A stretch of 64,000 nucleotides of DNA. Source: Corynebacterium lactis RW2-5. Its GTDB lineage: Bacteria > Actinomycetota > Actinomycetes > Mycobacteriales > Mycobacteriaceae. The translations under genes and the position numbers were made by a program. The stretch covers positions 2,046,001-2,110,000 of the forward strand of contig NZ_CP006841.1 of NCBI RefSeq assembly GCF_001274895.1. Direction: 5' to 3'. Positions 8,438-16,587 of the stretch are shown in pieces. Every line of letters begins with the position of its first letter. The stretch's first letter is position 1. The notes below the pieces were generated by a model. That model was given only the letters and a program-made list of their open reading frames with translations, was not told the DNA's origin and made no database searches.

Positions 8438-9248
8438 GGTGCTGTTGCAAAGTTGGGCGGAGAGCAGCTAAAACTCAGTTTCTCATTCCCTGATGGCCGC
8501 TGCGTGTGGGCGTTCTCAGGCCGTCTCGAAGACCCGGTTGACGATCACCGCGTCCGGGTTCGGTTGCCCGTAGGCAAACATCGTGCCTTGCCCTTTCCGC
8601 AATGAGTGCATCGCCTCCATCCCTTTCAACGTCCGATATGCAGATGTCCGGTTCTTAAACGCGCCTTTCGGCCCGAGGATCCGCTTCAGCCGACCATGGT
8701 CGCCTTCCAGGATGCTGTTGAGGTATTTCACCTGCCGGTGTTCCACTGTTGGCGGGCAGATTCCCTCTGACTTCAACTCAGCGATTGCCCTGGCTAGGGA
8801 GGGTGATTTATCGGTGTTGATCACTCTGGGATACCCGGCTGACGCATTGGATCTGAGGACCTTGGCCAGGAAACGCTTCGCTGCGGCCACGTTCCGCTTC
8901 GGAGAGAGGTAAAAGTCCAGGGTCTGGCCACCGGCGGTGATCGCCCGATAGAGATAGCACCACCTGCCAGGAACTGGCCTGCCAGTCAGGTACCTGCCGG
9001 TACCACCGTGTTTGCTTGTCCAGATCAGGGGCGTATTTCTGGACCCAGCGGTAGATCGTGGTGTGATCGACCGGCACGCCCCGCTCGGTCATCATTTCCT
9101 CCAGATCGCGGTAGCTCACCCCGTAGCGGCAGTACCACCGCACTGCCCACAGAATGATGTCACGGGGGAAATGACGACCGGAGAAGATACCCATGGCTGT
9201 GATTATTTCACGTCGCTCTTCCTACTGCCCCAACTTTGCAACAGCACC
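8438..9248 (-). mobile_element. IS6-family insertion sequence, copy 1 (IS1628-like, defective)
   Basis: An 811-bp element with terminal inverted repeats GGTGCTGTTGCAAAGTTGGG and its complement ending GCAACAGCACC, typical of the IS6/IS26 family. The transposase reads on the minus strand from ATG 9194 (MGIFSGRHFPRDIILWAVRW, HTH, then TIYRWVQKYAPDLDK) but breaks at about 8960, where the block carrying the first catalytic Asp (DETYV region) is deleted. It resumes in another frame at CYLYRAITAGGQTLDFY and keeps INTDKSPS (second Asp) and LEGDHGRLKR (Glu) down to the stop at 8516. The deletion also shifts the frame, so this copy cannot encode an active DDE transposase. Confidence 0.9.
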
Positions 9249-9331
9249 TTTGTCTTTCGGGGAAAGGCACGGAGCCTGCTAATAGGCAGTTTTCACCCCG
9301 AGGATGTGACCGATCTCCCCGGGGCATCAAC

Positions 9332-10729
9332 CTATGCGTGGGAGTTAATCCAATCAAGGGCAAAATTGGCTTGCATGATTGAAGTGCGGGCGTAGCTTGG
9401 AATGGCGGTGGTCGGTGCTGCTGCTTCCCCCGCAAATAGAACTCTGTTACCGGCCTGCGCAGTGCCCCAACTATTATTTAAAGGGGCGCCGACCCAGCGA
9501 GAAGCGTTTGGTTTTATTTGACCAGGGAAAATTCCTTTGTTGTGTTTGATCCATCCGGGGTCCTCATAGCCACAGGCGCAAACTACCGCTTCGACTCGGT
9601 GAGAATTACCCAAAGCATCTTTTAGGTCCACAGCGTTTCGAGCTTGTTCCCCTGATCCCTGGCCGCGAGCTAGGACAAGGCTCCCTGCTTGAAAACCTTC
9701 TCGTAGGTTTTTCGCGCCTTGCACAGGCATGGCGGTCACGTAACGATGTATCCAATCTGATATCCCATTGAGGAGAGTCTGCCTTAGGGAGACTTTTAGA
9801 GGTGACCAGATCTGATTGGCTAGGTCCACCATGCGACCGATCATTTTTTCCCATACAGAATAACCATTTTCAGCTAATTCATAGTCCAGCAGAAAACGAT
9901 CAGTGCCATTCCTGGGGAGGGGCTCCCTAAGACGTCCCGGATACCAACCGAGGGAGGTGGCGTGCTGAGTGGCGTATTGTCTAAAATCCTCTACGCTGCG
10001 GGAGTGTGCACGGAACTCCTCTGCTGGCATTTCCTTTGGGGCGTTTAACTGAAGCGAAGTACGTACCCCGGGAAGCTGGCCGCTGGGGCTAAGCATAACT
10101 ACCTCCACCCCCTCAAATAACGCTAATCGTGCGGCGTCCACGGCAGAGAGGCCAGTACCTAAAATACCGATGCGGGAAGTGGGATGGTTTTCTAGCCAGT
10201 GTGAAAAACTGGGGTCATAGGGGCTGGGGAAAACTGGGACCGTATCACGGTATGACTGGCAAGATGAAGGGACCCGTGCTGTTTTTCGGCCACCTGTGAT
10301 GATGACGAAATCGGCTTTAAAGAGCCCGTGACGCGCAGTATGAATGAGGACAGGGGCTGCAGAATCTTCTACACAAATGACCGAATCGAGTACGTACTGA
10401 AGACGGTCATCGCGGCTGCCGCTCTCAGAGGGTAGAGCCTGTTGCAGGTAAGATCCGTACTTTTTTCTTGAAGAGAATACAGAACTGGACTCTTGTTTAT
10501 TGTATCCCAGGAACTCCGCAAAATCATGTGGTTCCTCGACATCCAGCGACATTACTGAAGTACTTGTGTTACATAGCAAGCGTTTATCAACATGGCCAAA
10601 AGCAAGGTGCTTCTGAGGAGGTGTCGCGTCAAAAATAGTGAGTTCAATATGCGGGAAAGTAGAAGATACCCGTCGTGCGACCGCTGCAGCAGCGACCCCT
10701 GCGCCGATAACAGCAATTCGGGTCGTCAT
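9332..10729 (-). CDS. FAD-dependent oxidoreductase, NAD(P)-binding Rossmann type
   Basis: A 465-residue flavoprotein with two dinucleotide-binding motifs: IAVIGAGVAAAAVARRV at the N terminus (FAD) and IGILGTGLSAVDAARLALF near residue 187 (NAD(P)H). A FAGEAAAPTTAIPSYAR segment near the C terminus closes the FAD site. The architecture resembles the FAD-NAD(P)-binding family that includes N-hydroxylating and related monooxygenases. It starts at ATG 10729, which overlaps the ATP-grasp stop by one base (TGATG); GTG 10732 is an alternative. As the last gene of the DMT-ATP-grasp-FAD operon it probably oxidises the ligase's substrate or product. The substrate is unknown. Confidence 0.75.
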   Translation of the reverse strand: MTTRIAVIGAGVAAAAVARRVSSTFPHIELTIFDATPPQKHLAFGHVDKRLLCNTSTSVMSLDVEEPHDFAEFLGYNKQESSSVFSSRKKYGSYLQQALPSESGSRDDRLQYVLDSVICVEDSAAPVLIHTARHGLFKADFVIITGGRKTARVPSSCQSYRDTVPVFPSPYDPSFSHWLENHPTSRIGILGTGLSAVDAARLALFEGVEVVMLSPSGQLPGVRTSLQLNAPKEMPAEEFRAHSRSVEDFRQYATQHATSLGWYPGRLREPLPRNGTDRFLLDYELAENGYSVWEKMIGRMVDLANQIWSPLKVSLRQTLLNGISDWIHRYVTAMPVQGAKNLREGFQAGSLVLARGQGSGEQARNAVDLKDALGNSHRVEAVVCACGYEDPGWIKHNKGIFPGQIKPNASRWVGAPLNNSWGTAQAGNRVLFAGEAAAPTTAIPSYARTSIMQANFALDWINSHA

Positions 10730-11961
10730 CACGCATCCTTTCCGGGGGCAACAGTAAACAGATCACCATGGGCGTCGAAAGACTCAAGAGATTGAAGATC
10801 GGTCTCAACAGCAGCACGGTCAGAAGAGCCAAGAAAAACCATGCCAAACGCACCAGTTGTTACGCGATTCGAGTTATCGATATAAGTGCCGATCTTTGGT
10901 CGCCGCGAGATTCTCTGAACGGTCGGGCGAGTTTGGACAAGATCCCAGTGGCACTGTTGAAGCACACCGTTTGACTGCGGGGTAGGCATGAGCCAGGCGA
11001 CACACCCGTCAAGATTTCCGGCGAGTACTTCCTGTTCGGCAGCTTGTAAACCATCCACTAGCATCGTGGCGAGAACGCTGATCTGGCTGAAACCGCGAGT
11101 CGGGAAATAGACCTCGTCGGGTACTTCGGGGCCCATACAGCGACCGTTGTATTCAATAAGTACCCACTGCCCCTTAGACCACCTCAGTTCCACGTGGGAG
11201 GCTCCGAAGTCTACTTCCAGAGCGTCAAGGAGCGATAAGGTATATTCCACGGCACCAGAATAGTGGTTGTCCTCCGGTCCTACTGTGATAGCTGAATATA
11301 TGTGGGGAGCTCCAGATTCCTCCGTAAGTCCGTATCGGAAAACTTCGGTCACAATATGCCGCCCTTCGGCTGTCACCGTGTTCACAAAATATTGAGGTCC
11401 GTCTACGTACTCCTGAAGAACCACGGAGGGTGATTTTTCTCCTAGCAAAGTCGTAGAATTTTGAATGGTAGTAATCGCTTGAAGAGTCTCGGGTTCTGTT
11501 TTGCAGAAATAGACATGGTCACTGCCCCCGCTTCCCACAGGCTTGACAACACAATCCTTGACCAGGGACGGGTCTAGATCAAGGCTGTCTTGTGCAGAAG
11601 CGGAGGATAGGGTAACAGACCTTGGGGCACGCAGTCCATATTGGTGAGCAACTTCAATCATTCCTTGCTTATGGCGACGGTGCCAGATCTTCTCTCTACC
11701 GTTATGCGGTAGTCCTAACTCAGCTGAAACCCACTCAGCTATGGATACTCCTGATTCGCTTCCCGGCACAACAAGGTCAAATTTTTCTTGGCTACATTCC
11801 CGAAGTAGGGCCAGAGCCCATGGATCGGAAATGCTCCCGTCTTCGTTAGCTGAGATGGCATACGGCGGGTTAGCAGTAGCAACCTCTACGTCCCTTTTTT
11901 GGCGCAGGATTGCCACCAGATCGGCACCACTTGAAGAATCATCAACTACTAATATTTTCAT
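10729..11961 (-). CDS. ATP-grasp ligase
   Basis: A 410-residue protein with an N-terminal Rossmann-like preATP-grasp domain (MKILVVDDSSSGADLVAILR, DLVVPGSESGVSIAEW) and an ATP-grasp domain from about residue 110. The latter has the ATP-contacting CVVKPVGSGGSDHVYF near residue 137, VVLQEYVDGPQYFVNTV near 185 and the metal-binding HVELRW...VLIEYNGRCMG near 265-280. ATP-grasp ligases of this type (BacD-like) activate a carboxylate as acyl phosphate and join it to an amine, often making dipeptides or amino-acid conjugates. The start overlaps the exporter stop by 20 bp. Lower GC than the chromosome suggests foreign origin. Confidence 0.8.
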   Translation of the reverse strand: MKILVVDDSSSGADLVAILRQKRDVEVATANPPYAISANEDGSISDPWALALLRECSQEKFDLVVPGSESGVSIAEWVSAELGLPHNGREKIWHRRHKQGMIEVAHQYGLRAPRSVTLSSASAQDSLDLDPSLVKDCVVKPVGSGGSDHVYFCKTEPETLQAITTIQNSTTLLGEKSPSVVLQEYVDGPQYFVNTVTAEGRHIVTEVFRYGLTEESGAPHIYSAITVGPEDNHYSGAVEYTLSLLDALEVDFGASHVELRWSKGQWVLIEYNGRCMGPEVPDEVYFPTRGFSQISVLATMLVDGLQAAEQEVLAGNLDGCVAWLMPTPQSNGVLQQCHWDLVQTRPTVQRISRRPKIGTYIDNSNRVTTGAFGMVFLGSSDRAAVETDLQSLESFDAHGDLFTVAPGKDA

Positions 11962-12853
11962 TTTTCCGTGTTCCCCACATTGCTTGGCTTATGGTTATTG
12001 CCACAATGAGCATCAACAAAGTTAACTGAATTGGTTCGACTTGAGAGCCCAATGCCACCTCGGTAGCCATCACCACGGCCGGAAGGGCCGCGATGATCAG
12101 TGCCGAGGTGAAAGGCGGCGCTAAGGTAATTCCCCACTGCAAGAGCAGGATAGGAAAAGTAATGCACATCACCGATAGCAGGACGATTGACAGGGTAGAG
12201 CCTCGAAGCATCTCCGCTTCCACGGAAAAGAAAGCCACGAGACCGCTAATAATCCAAGCTAAGTGAAACCTCACTGCTGCAATCGTGAGAACGCTGCTCC
12301 CTTGTTCAGTGGCCCAGCGCGAGGAGTAAAGCACTCCTACCGCAGAAATTCCTGCGCCTACAGCTAGAGCGAAACCCAGATAAGACTGGAGTGAACTGCT
12401 TCCCGTTCCTAGGAAGAAAAAACATAGAGCCAGCACCACTACTGCAGTTGTTGACACCAATGAACTGCTGAGCCTTCTGGCCGACCAAGTCATTATTACT
12501 GCGACAATAAAAGGGCCGACTCCTGTTTCGATGACACTTGATGCAGTGGGCTGCATCAAAGTAGTGGAAACATAGAATAAGCAGAAAGCGCCCGCAGTAA
12601 ACAGATTGAGGCTTGCTGCAGTTGTCATTTTCATGGGGGGATGCGGTGTTTCCGTAGCTCGGTATTTTCTACGATAAAACGCTAAATAGACCACTGTGGA
12701 GATAATCGCCGCGATAAGAAACGCTGAAAACGTAGTAAAAGTAGATAGCTCTGGGTCTACTTGGGCTCCGACTATCGCAGTGCCGATTCCTTGCCATAGG
12801 ACAGCTAGGGCTACGATAACCGCCCCTACGCCTGCTTTATTGGACTGGATCAT
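11942..12853 (-). CDS. EamA/DMT-superfamily transporter
   Basis: A 303-residue, ten-helix protein of the drug/metabolite transporter superfamily, with two repeated EamA-like halves (helices such as VGAVIVALAVLWQGIGTAIV and, at the C terminus, LTLLMLIVAITISQAMWG). DMT proteins commonly export amino acids, their derivatives or antibiotics. It is the first gene of the operon with the ATP-grasp and FAD genes, so it is the probable exporter of that operon's product. ATG 12853 is only 38 bp from the end of IS6 copy 2, so any promoter lies in that gap or in the IS. Confidence 0.75.
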   Translation of the reverse strand: MIQSNKAGVGAVIVALAVLWQGIGTAIVGAQVDPELSTFTTFSAFLIAAIISTVVYLAFYRRKYRATETPHPPMKMTTAASLNLFTAGAFCLFYVSTTLMQPTASSVIETGVGPFIVAVIMTWSARRLSSSLVSTTAVVVLALCFFFLGTGSSSLQSYLGFALAVGAGISAVGVLYSSRWATEQGSSVLTIAAVRFHLAWIISGLVAFFSVEAEMLRGSTLSIVLLSVMCITFPILLLQWGITLAPPFTSALIIAALPAVVMATEVALGSQVEPIQLTLLMLIVAITISQAMWGTRKNENISS

Positions 12854-12891
12854 AAAACCTTACCCTCAAAATCCGTAAAGTTAACTTAATA

Positions 12892-13702
12892 GGTGCTGTT
12901 GCAAAGTTGGGCGGAGAGCAGCTAAAACTCAGTTTCTCATTCCCTGATGGCCGCTGCGTGTGGGCGTTCTCAGGCCGTCTCGAAGACCCGGTTGACGATC
13001 ACCGCGTCCGGGTTCGGTTGCCCGTAGGCAAACATCGTGCCTTGCCCTTTCCGCAATGAGTGCATCGCCTCCATCCCTTTCAACGTCCGATATGCAGATG
13101 TCCGGTTCTTAAACGCGCCTTTCGGCCCGAGGATCCGCTTCAGCCGACCATGGTCGCCTTCCAGGATGCTGTTGAGGTATTTCACCTGCCGGTGTTCCAC
13201 TGTTGGCGGGCAGATTCCCTCTGACTTCAACTCAGCGATTGCCCTGGCTAGGGAGGGTGATTTATCGGTGTTGATCACTCTGGGATACCCGGCTGACGCA
13301 TTGGATCTGAGGACCTTGGCCAGGAAACGCTTCGCTGCGGCCACGTTCCGCTTCGGAGAGAGGTAAAAGTCCAGGGTCTGGCCACCGGCGGTGATCGCCC
13401 GATAGAGGTAGCACCACCTGCCAGGAACTGGCCTGCCAGTCAGGTACCTGCCGGTACCACCGTGTTTGCTTGTCCAGATCAGGGGCGTATTTCTGGACCC
13501 AGCGGTAGATCGTGGTGTGATCGACCGGCACGCCCCGCTCGGTCATCATTTCCTCCAGATCGCGGTAGCTCACCCCGTAGCGGCAGTACCACCGCACTGC
13601 CCACAGAATGATGTCACGGGGGAAATGACGACCGGAGAAGATACCCATGGCTGTGATTATTTCACGTCGCTCTTCCTACTGCCCCAACTTTGCAACAGCA
13701 CC
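12892..13702 (-). mobile_element. IS6-family insertion sequence, copy 2 (same internal deletion)
   Basis: 811 bp, same orientation, terminal repeats and internal transposase deletion as the copy at 8438; I find one base difference (gagGtagcacc here, gagAtagcacc there). The minus-strand transposase starts at ATG 13648 and its second part ends at 12970. Because both copies carry the same lesion in the catalytic core, they were copied after the deletion arose, so the transposition must have been supplied in trans or occurred by homologous recombination. Confidence 0.9.
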
Positions 13703-13806
13703 CGCAAAAATCCCTTGATGAGGCGAACTCCCTAACCTGGGAAGAAAAACAACAGAAGCAAAAAGAGGCCCAAGACCTTTGGTACAAGTGCCAGACCGGG
13801 CGATAG
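13703..13806 (+). pseudogene. 3' remnant of the element backbone membrane-protein gene
   Basis: Immediately after IS6 copy 2 an open frame reads QKSLDEANSLTWEEK, then a Gln/Lys-rich helix, and ends DLWYKCQTGR before TAG 13804-13806. It matches the C terminus of the intact gene at 23098-23472 in element B (QQSLEDANTLSWEERDQ ... DLMIKCKHGE). The 5' part is missing because of the IS6 insertion or deletion. This shows that element A once carried the same left backbone as B. Confidence 0.75.
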
Positions 13807-13813
13807 CGTTAGC

Positions 13814-13865
13814 CCCGTTACCTTGTGACTATCCCCGATAATGGGGATAGTCACAAGGTAACGGG
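13814..13865. repeat. Perfect 23-bp inverted repeat with 6-nt loop
   Basis: The arms at 13814-13836 and 13843-13865 are exactly complementary over 23 bp (start CCCGTTACC, end TATCCCC) around the loop GATAAT. There is no T tract on either side, so it is not a standard Rho-independent terminator. It lies 8 bp after the relict backbone gene. The remaining 270 bp up to the deacylase contain no gene with a start codon. Confidence 0.85.
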
Positions 13866-14137
13866 CGGCCAGGCATGATGTCGCATTGATATGGGAAGAC
13901 ACCATCGTTGCTCCGCACTAGGCCTCCGTGGAATCAATGTCCGGAGATAGACTCCCTACCAGCCATTCCATCGTCTGTATCAAGATATCTGTGAACGAGC
14001 GACATTCGACGAAGCGGCTGAACAGTCAGTTTTTGACTTTCTTGACTCAACCGAACGCGTAAAGCCAATAGCCCCTCTAGCGTTCGCGGATGAAGTGCTC
14101 ACTGTCGGTACTACACCTCAGTCTAGACCGAAAAACA

Positions 14138-14569
14138 CTACTCGATAGGAACGTAAATCCCTACAACGCTCCGATCTACCGCAGCTATTAATTCCTGACG
14201 GCTAATCACGTATTTGCGGCCCAGTTTTCCCCCTCCAATGTAGAACTCATCGCCCTTGATAGCATTCAGATCCGCCACAACAGGAAGACATTCAGGTACG
14301 CCAATCGGGCCAATACTATCTCTTTCCATACCAGTTAGTGCTAACGCCTCATTCATCGGCAGGAACGACGTCTTACCACCCAAGGCTCGCTTGAGACCTT
14401 TGTTATCTAAACGATGAGTGGCAGGAACCAGAACGAGAGCGTTATGCCGCACTCCTGACATCTTGGTAGAAACCACAATCGAATTCAGACTTTGCTCCGC
14501 AGTAGCACCAGTCTCCCTCAAGAAAGCCGCAGTGTCTGAAATATCTGGATCAACATGAAGAACACGCAC
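14138..14569 (-). CDS. YbaK/ProX-type aminoacyl-tRNA deacylase
   Basis: A 143-residue protein covering the prolyl-tRNA editing domain (PF04073) with no synthetase attached. Recognisable family stretches are NSIVVSTKM near residue 30, LVLVPATHRLDNKGLKRALG near 46, LTGMERDSIGPIGVPECLPV near 79 and DEFYIGGGKLGRKYVIS near 105. Such stand-alone domains hydrolyse mischarged Ala-, Cys- or analogue-tRNAs in the cytosol. GTG 14569 follows GAAAGG at good spacing. It is the last gene of a three-gene operon with a LysE exporter and a 2-oxoglutarate oxygenase, which suggests protection from an amino-acid analogue made by the operon. Confidence 0.8.
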   Translation of the reverse strand: MRVLHVDPDISDTAAFLRETGATAEQSLNSIVVSTKMSGVRHNALVLVPATHRLDNKGLKRALGGKTSFLPMNEALALTGMERDSIGPIGVPECLPVVADLNAIKGDEFYIGGGKLGRKYVISRQELIAAVDRSVVGIYVPIE

Positions 14570-14588
14570 AGTTTTTGCCTTTCATTGT

Positions 14589-15221
14589 TTAGACAAGTTC
14601 AGTGAAATAGAAGACACCAATACAAATGAAGATAACGCCTGGAAGGAAACGTACAGCGGGAATTCTCGCCAGAGGTGAATGCGCCACAGCTTTCAACAGG
14701 ACCGACATCACGACAAATACTATGAGCGTGACCACAAGCAATAGGCCGAGAACCAGGGATTTCTGGCTGGAGCCAGTGTAGTGGCTCATCATCTGGGTAA
14801 AAAAGGAGGTAAAGAAAACCAATGCCTTTGGATTCGAAATGTTGGTGACAAAGCCCAATCGAAGCGACTTAGCCCAGGTATTGGTCTCTGGCGATCGCGC
14901 CGAGGGGGTCGATTCTGTCATGACTTGGTCGCCGTGATTGCGCGCTGGCCTTACTGCGCCGCGGAGAGCCAGAACACCCAATATCACCAGAACCACGCAG
15001 CCGACTATCGGTAGCACGACTCGCAGAGTAGGAATAGCAACCAGCAACGCCTCAATACCAACCAGCGAGAGCACTGACCACACCGCCACTCCCAGCGCAG
15101 CGCCGAGAGCCGTCCAGACCCCCGCACGCAATCCATACCGCGAGGTTTGCAGCCCGATAGAGATAATATCGGGACCCGGCATCGCCATAACGAGGGCCCA
15201 GCTAAGAAAATCAGCTACCAC
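14589..15221 (-). CDS. LysE/RhtB-family amino-acid exporter
   Basis: A 210-residue, six-helix transporter. The LysE-family signature AMPGPDIISIGLQTSRYGLRAG (positions 13-34, key residues PGPD and G-x-R-xG) is present, and FVTNISNPKALVFFTSFF near residue 125 is the second conserved block. Family members export amino acids, homoserine or their analogues. The start is GTG 15221 with GGAG upstream. It sits between the oxygenase and the deacylase with short gaps, consistent with one mRNA. It probably exports the modified amino acid produced in this operon. Confidence 0.85.
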   Translation of the reverse strand: MVADFLSWALVMAMPGPDIISIGLQTSRYGLRAGVWTALGAALGVAVWSVLSLVGIEALLVAIPTLRVVLPIVGCVVLVILGVLALRGAVRPARNHGDQVMTESTPSARSPETNTWAKSLRLGFVTNISNPKALVFFTSFFTQMMSHYTGSSQKSLVLGLLLVVTLIVFVVMSVLLKAVAHSPLARIPAVRFLPGVIFICIGVFYFTELV

Positions 15222-15256
15222 TCACATACTCCATCTAATAAAGCCAACACTCGAAA

Positions 15257-16066
15257 TTAAGACCAGATTTCGAGCATGCCATCAGCAGTGAGTCCGATAA
15301 AGAACGATAGGGTCACTCGCCTCCCTCGGCTTTTGTTGGGCTCCACGCGGTGGTAATTGCGAGGGTCGAAGATTACTGCATCTCCTACTTCTGCTCGCAC
15401 TGACACGTAGGGCTGGTCTTTTACAAGATCATAAGAATAGCCGTAACCGTCACGGTTGTCCTCATCATGAGGCATCCAACGTCGACGAAAAACGGTTGCT
15501 TCTCCACCCTTTTCTGGCATTTCCAAGTGGCAGTTAAATGCAAGTTGTACAACGGGGGTGTCATCGAGCCCATTGGGAAGTTCACGCTCGATTTCATCAA
15601 AGTGAATACGAGCTCCTTCATTAATCTCCCGGATCATTCCCGAGAAGAGGGGCCTTCCATCCATCGAGGCTTTCTTGACATCAGCACCCCAGCAGTCACT
15701 TATTTTTTCCATTGCCAAAACTAGAGGATCGATTTCTTTAGCCAACGCAGATCGGACCTCGTTAGATTGATCTCGATGGTCCCAGTACTCTTCTCCGATT
15801 CCTCCGTCGATATAGTAGTCGAAGGCAGCAGGCCCCAACTTAGCAATTCGCGGCGAGACCACCTGCTGGTCATACTCACCCAATTCCACTGTCTGCAAAT
15901 TCTCCATTATCTCAGTACAGAGTTTCTTGGAAAAGAAGCCTTTAACTCTAATGGCCGATAAAGTTCCCGCTGCCAGATCAACGAGATCCTGTTTGACCAG
16001 TTCCTCAGAGCATCTCTCTCCAAACTTCGTAAAAACAGGTGTGGGACTCCCCTTAGACTCGTTCAA
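15257..16066 (-). CDS. 2-oxoglutarate/Fe(II)-dependent oxygenase
   Basis: A 269-residue double-stranded beta-helix enzyme of the prolyl-4-hydroxylase-like superfamily. The iron triad is visible: H and D in ARIHFDEIERE near residue 154, and the distal His in DPRNYHRVEPN near residue 235, followed by the 2-oxoglutarate-binding Arg in RRVTLSFFIG. HxD rather than HxA/G argues for hydroxylation or desaturation, not halogenation. It starts at TTG 16066 with GGAGGG seven bases upstream. It heads the operon with a LysE exporter and a tRNA deacylase, so its substrate is probably a free or simple conjugated amino acid. Confidence 0.8.
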   Translation of the reverse strand: MNESKGSPTPVFTKFGERCSEELVKQDLVDLAAGTLSAIRVKGFFSKKLCTEIMENLQTVELGEYDQQVVSPRIAKLGPAAFDYYIDGGIGEEYWDHRDQSNEVRSALAKEIDPLVLAMEKISDCWGADVKKASMDGRPLFSGMIREINEGARIHFDEIERELPNGLDDTPVVQLAFNCHLEMPEKGGEATVFRRRWMPHDEDNRDGYGYSYDLVKDQPYVSVRAEVGDAVIFDPRNYHRVEPNKSRGRRVTLSFFIGLTADGMLEIWS

Positions 16067-16149
16067 TATTTTCCCTCCAGCGGTTCTTGCTCGATCATCA
16101 AATCACTTCCCTTACCTAAAGTGACGATAATCACAAGTTAAAGCCGTAA

Positions 16150-16400
16150 AGAACCAGTGTCAAGCGAAATAGACGCCCCGTTGACTATCATCAGCGCAGT
16201 GAACTTCATCAGTCTTTCGGAAGTGAACGGATTCCACGGCATCCAAAACCTCACTGATCTGTCAGATAGCCACTGAGAAACCAGCTGTGAGCCTTTTCTT
16301 TCTCCCTCCTTATCAAGCAGCCCTAACACAACGAAAGCATCAGTCCCCGCTGTATGCGTTCGTCCGAGACGCTCGGCCGTCTTCCTCTGTAAGGGCTAGA
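16150..16400 (-). pseudogene. Degenerate third copy of the coiled-coil accessory gene
   Basis: The + strand here (CATCAGTCTTTCGGAAGTGA, then TCACTGATCTGTCAG..., CTTTTCTTTCTCCCTCCTTATCAAG..., GCGTTCGTCCGAGACGC...) aligns with the intact gene at 17083-17487 in the same order but with many substitutions and indels. Frames are broken, so it is a decayed paralogue. It lies 5' to 3' in the same orientation as the intact pair and indicates a third, older element unit. Confidence 0.6.
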
Positions 16401-16587
16401 GCCCCGGCCCTAGCAGGATTAAGAGTCCGACAGATGCAACGCCAAGCAGCAGAATAATTCCGGCCACGACCGCAAAAACTAACACCGAGAAACTGTCTCT
16501 CATCGTCTCCATCTCGACCTCCCGAAGGAAGGTAAACACAAAAAGCGACAAACTAGCGATAGCTAGGAGGACTACCATTTCAATCAC
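16396..16587 (-). CDS. Small membrane protein
   Basis: A 63-residue protein with two predicted transmembrane helices (VVLLAIASLSLFVFTFL and LVFAVVAGIILLLGVASVGLL) separated by a short charged loop REVEMETMRDS. It begins GTG 16587, overlapping the TGA of the HNH gene by four bases (GTGA), which is the usual arrangement for translational coupling and supports it as a real gene. Element B lacks it. Function unknown. Confidence 0.5.
   Translation of the reverse strand: MIEMVVLLAIASLSLFVFTFLREVEMETMRDSFSVLVFAVVAGIILLLGVASVGLLILLGPGL

Larger units (their letters stand above)
8438..13702. mobile_element. IS6-family composite (pseudo-compound) transposon
   Basis: Two 811-bp IS6-family copies in the same orientation, differing at one base (8953-8955 region versus 13407-13409 region), flank a 3.6-kb segment with three operonic genes. 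Direct orientation and near identity are the usual form of IS6/IS26 pseudo-compound transposons. The 8-bp flanks (GAACAGCC side and CGCAAAAA side) do not match, so no target duplication is visible; a later adjacent deletion of backbone is likely. Confidence 0.8.

Noticed and set aside
13814-13865. Long hairpin as a Rho-independent terminator
   Set aside because: There is no T tract on either strand next to the stem, so termination is not supported by sequence alone.
13944-14143. Plus-strand open frame (…YQPFHRLYQDICERATFDEA…) before the deacylase
   Set aside because: No start codon or ribosome site, and its end overlaps the convergent deacylase; at most an unidentified relic.
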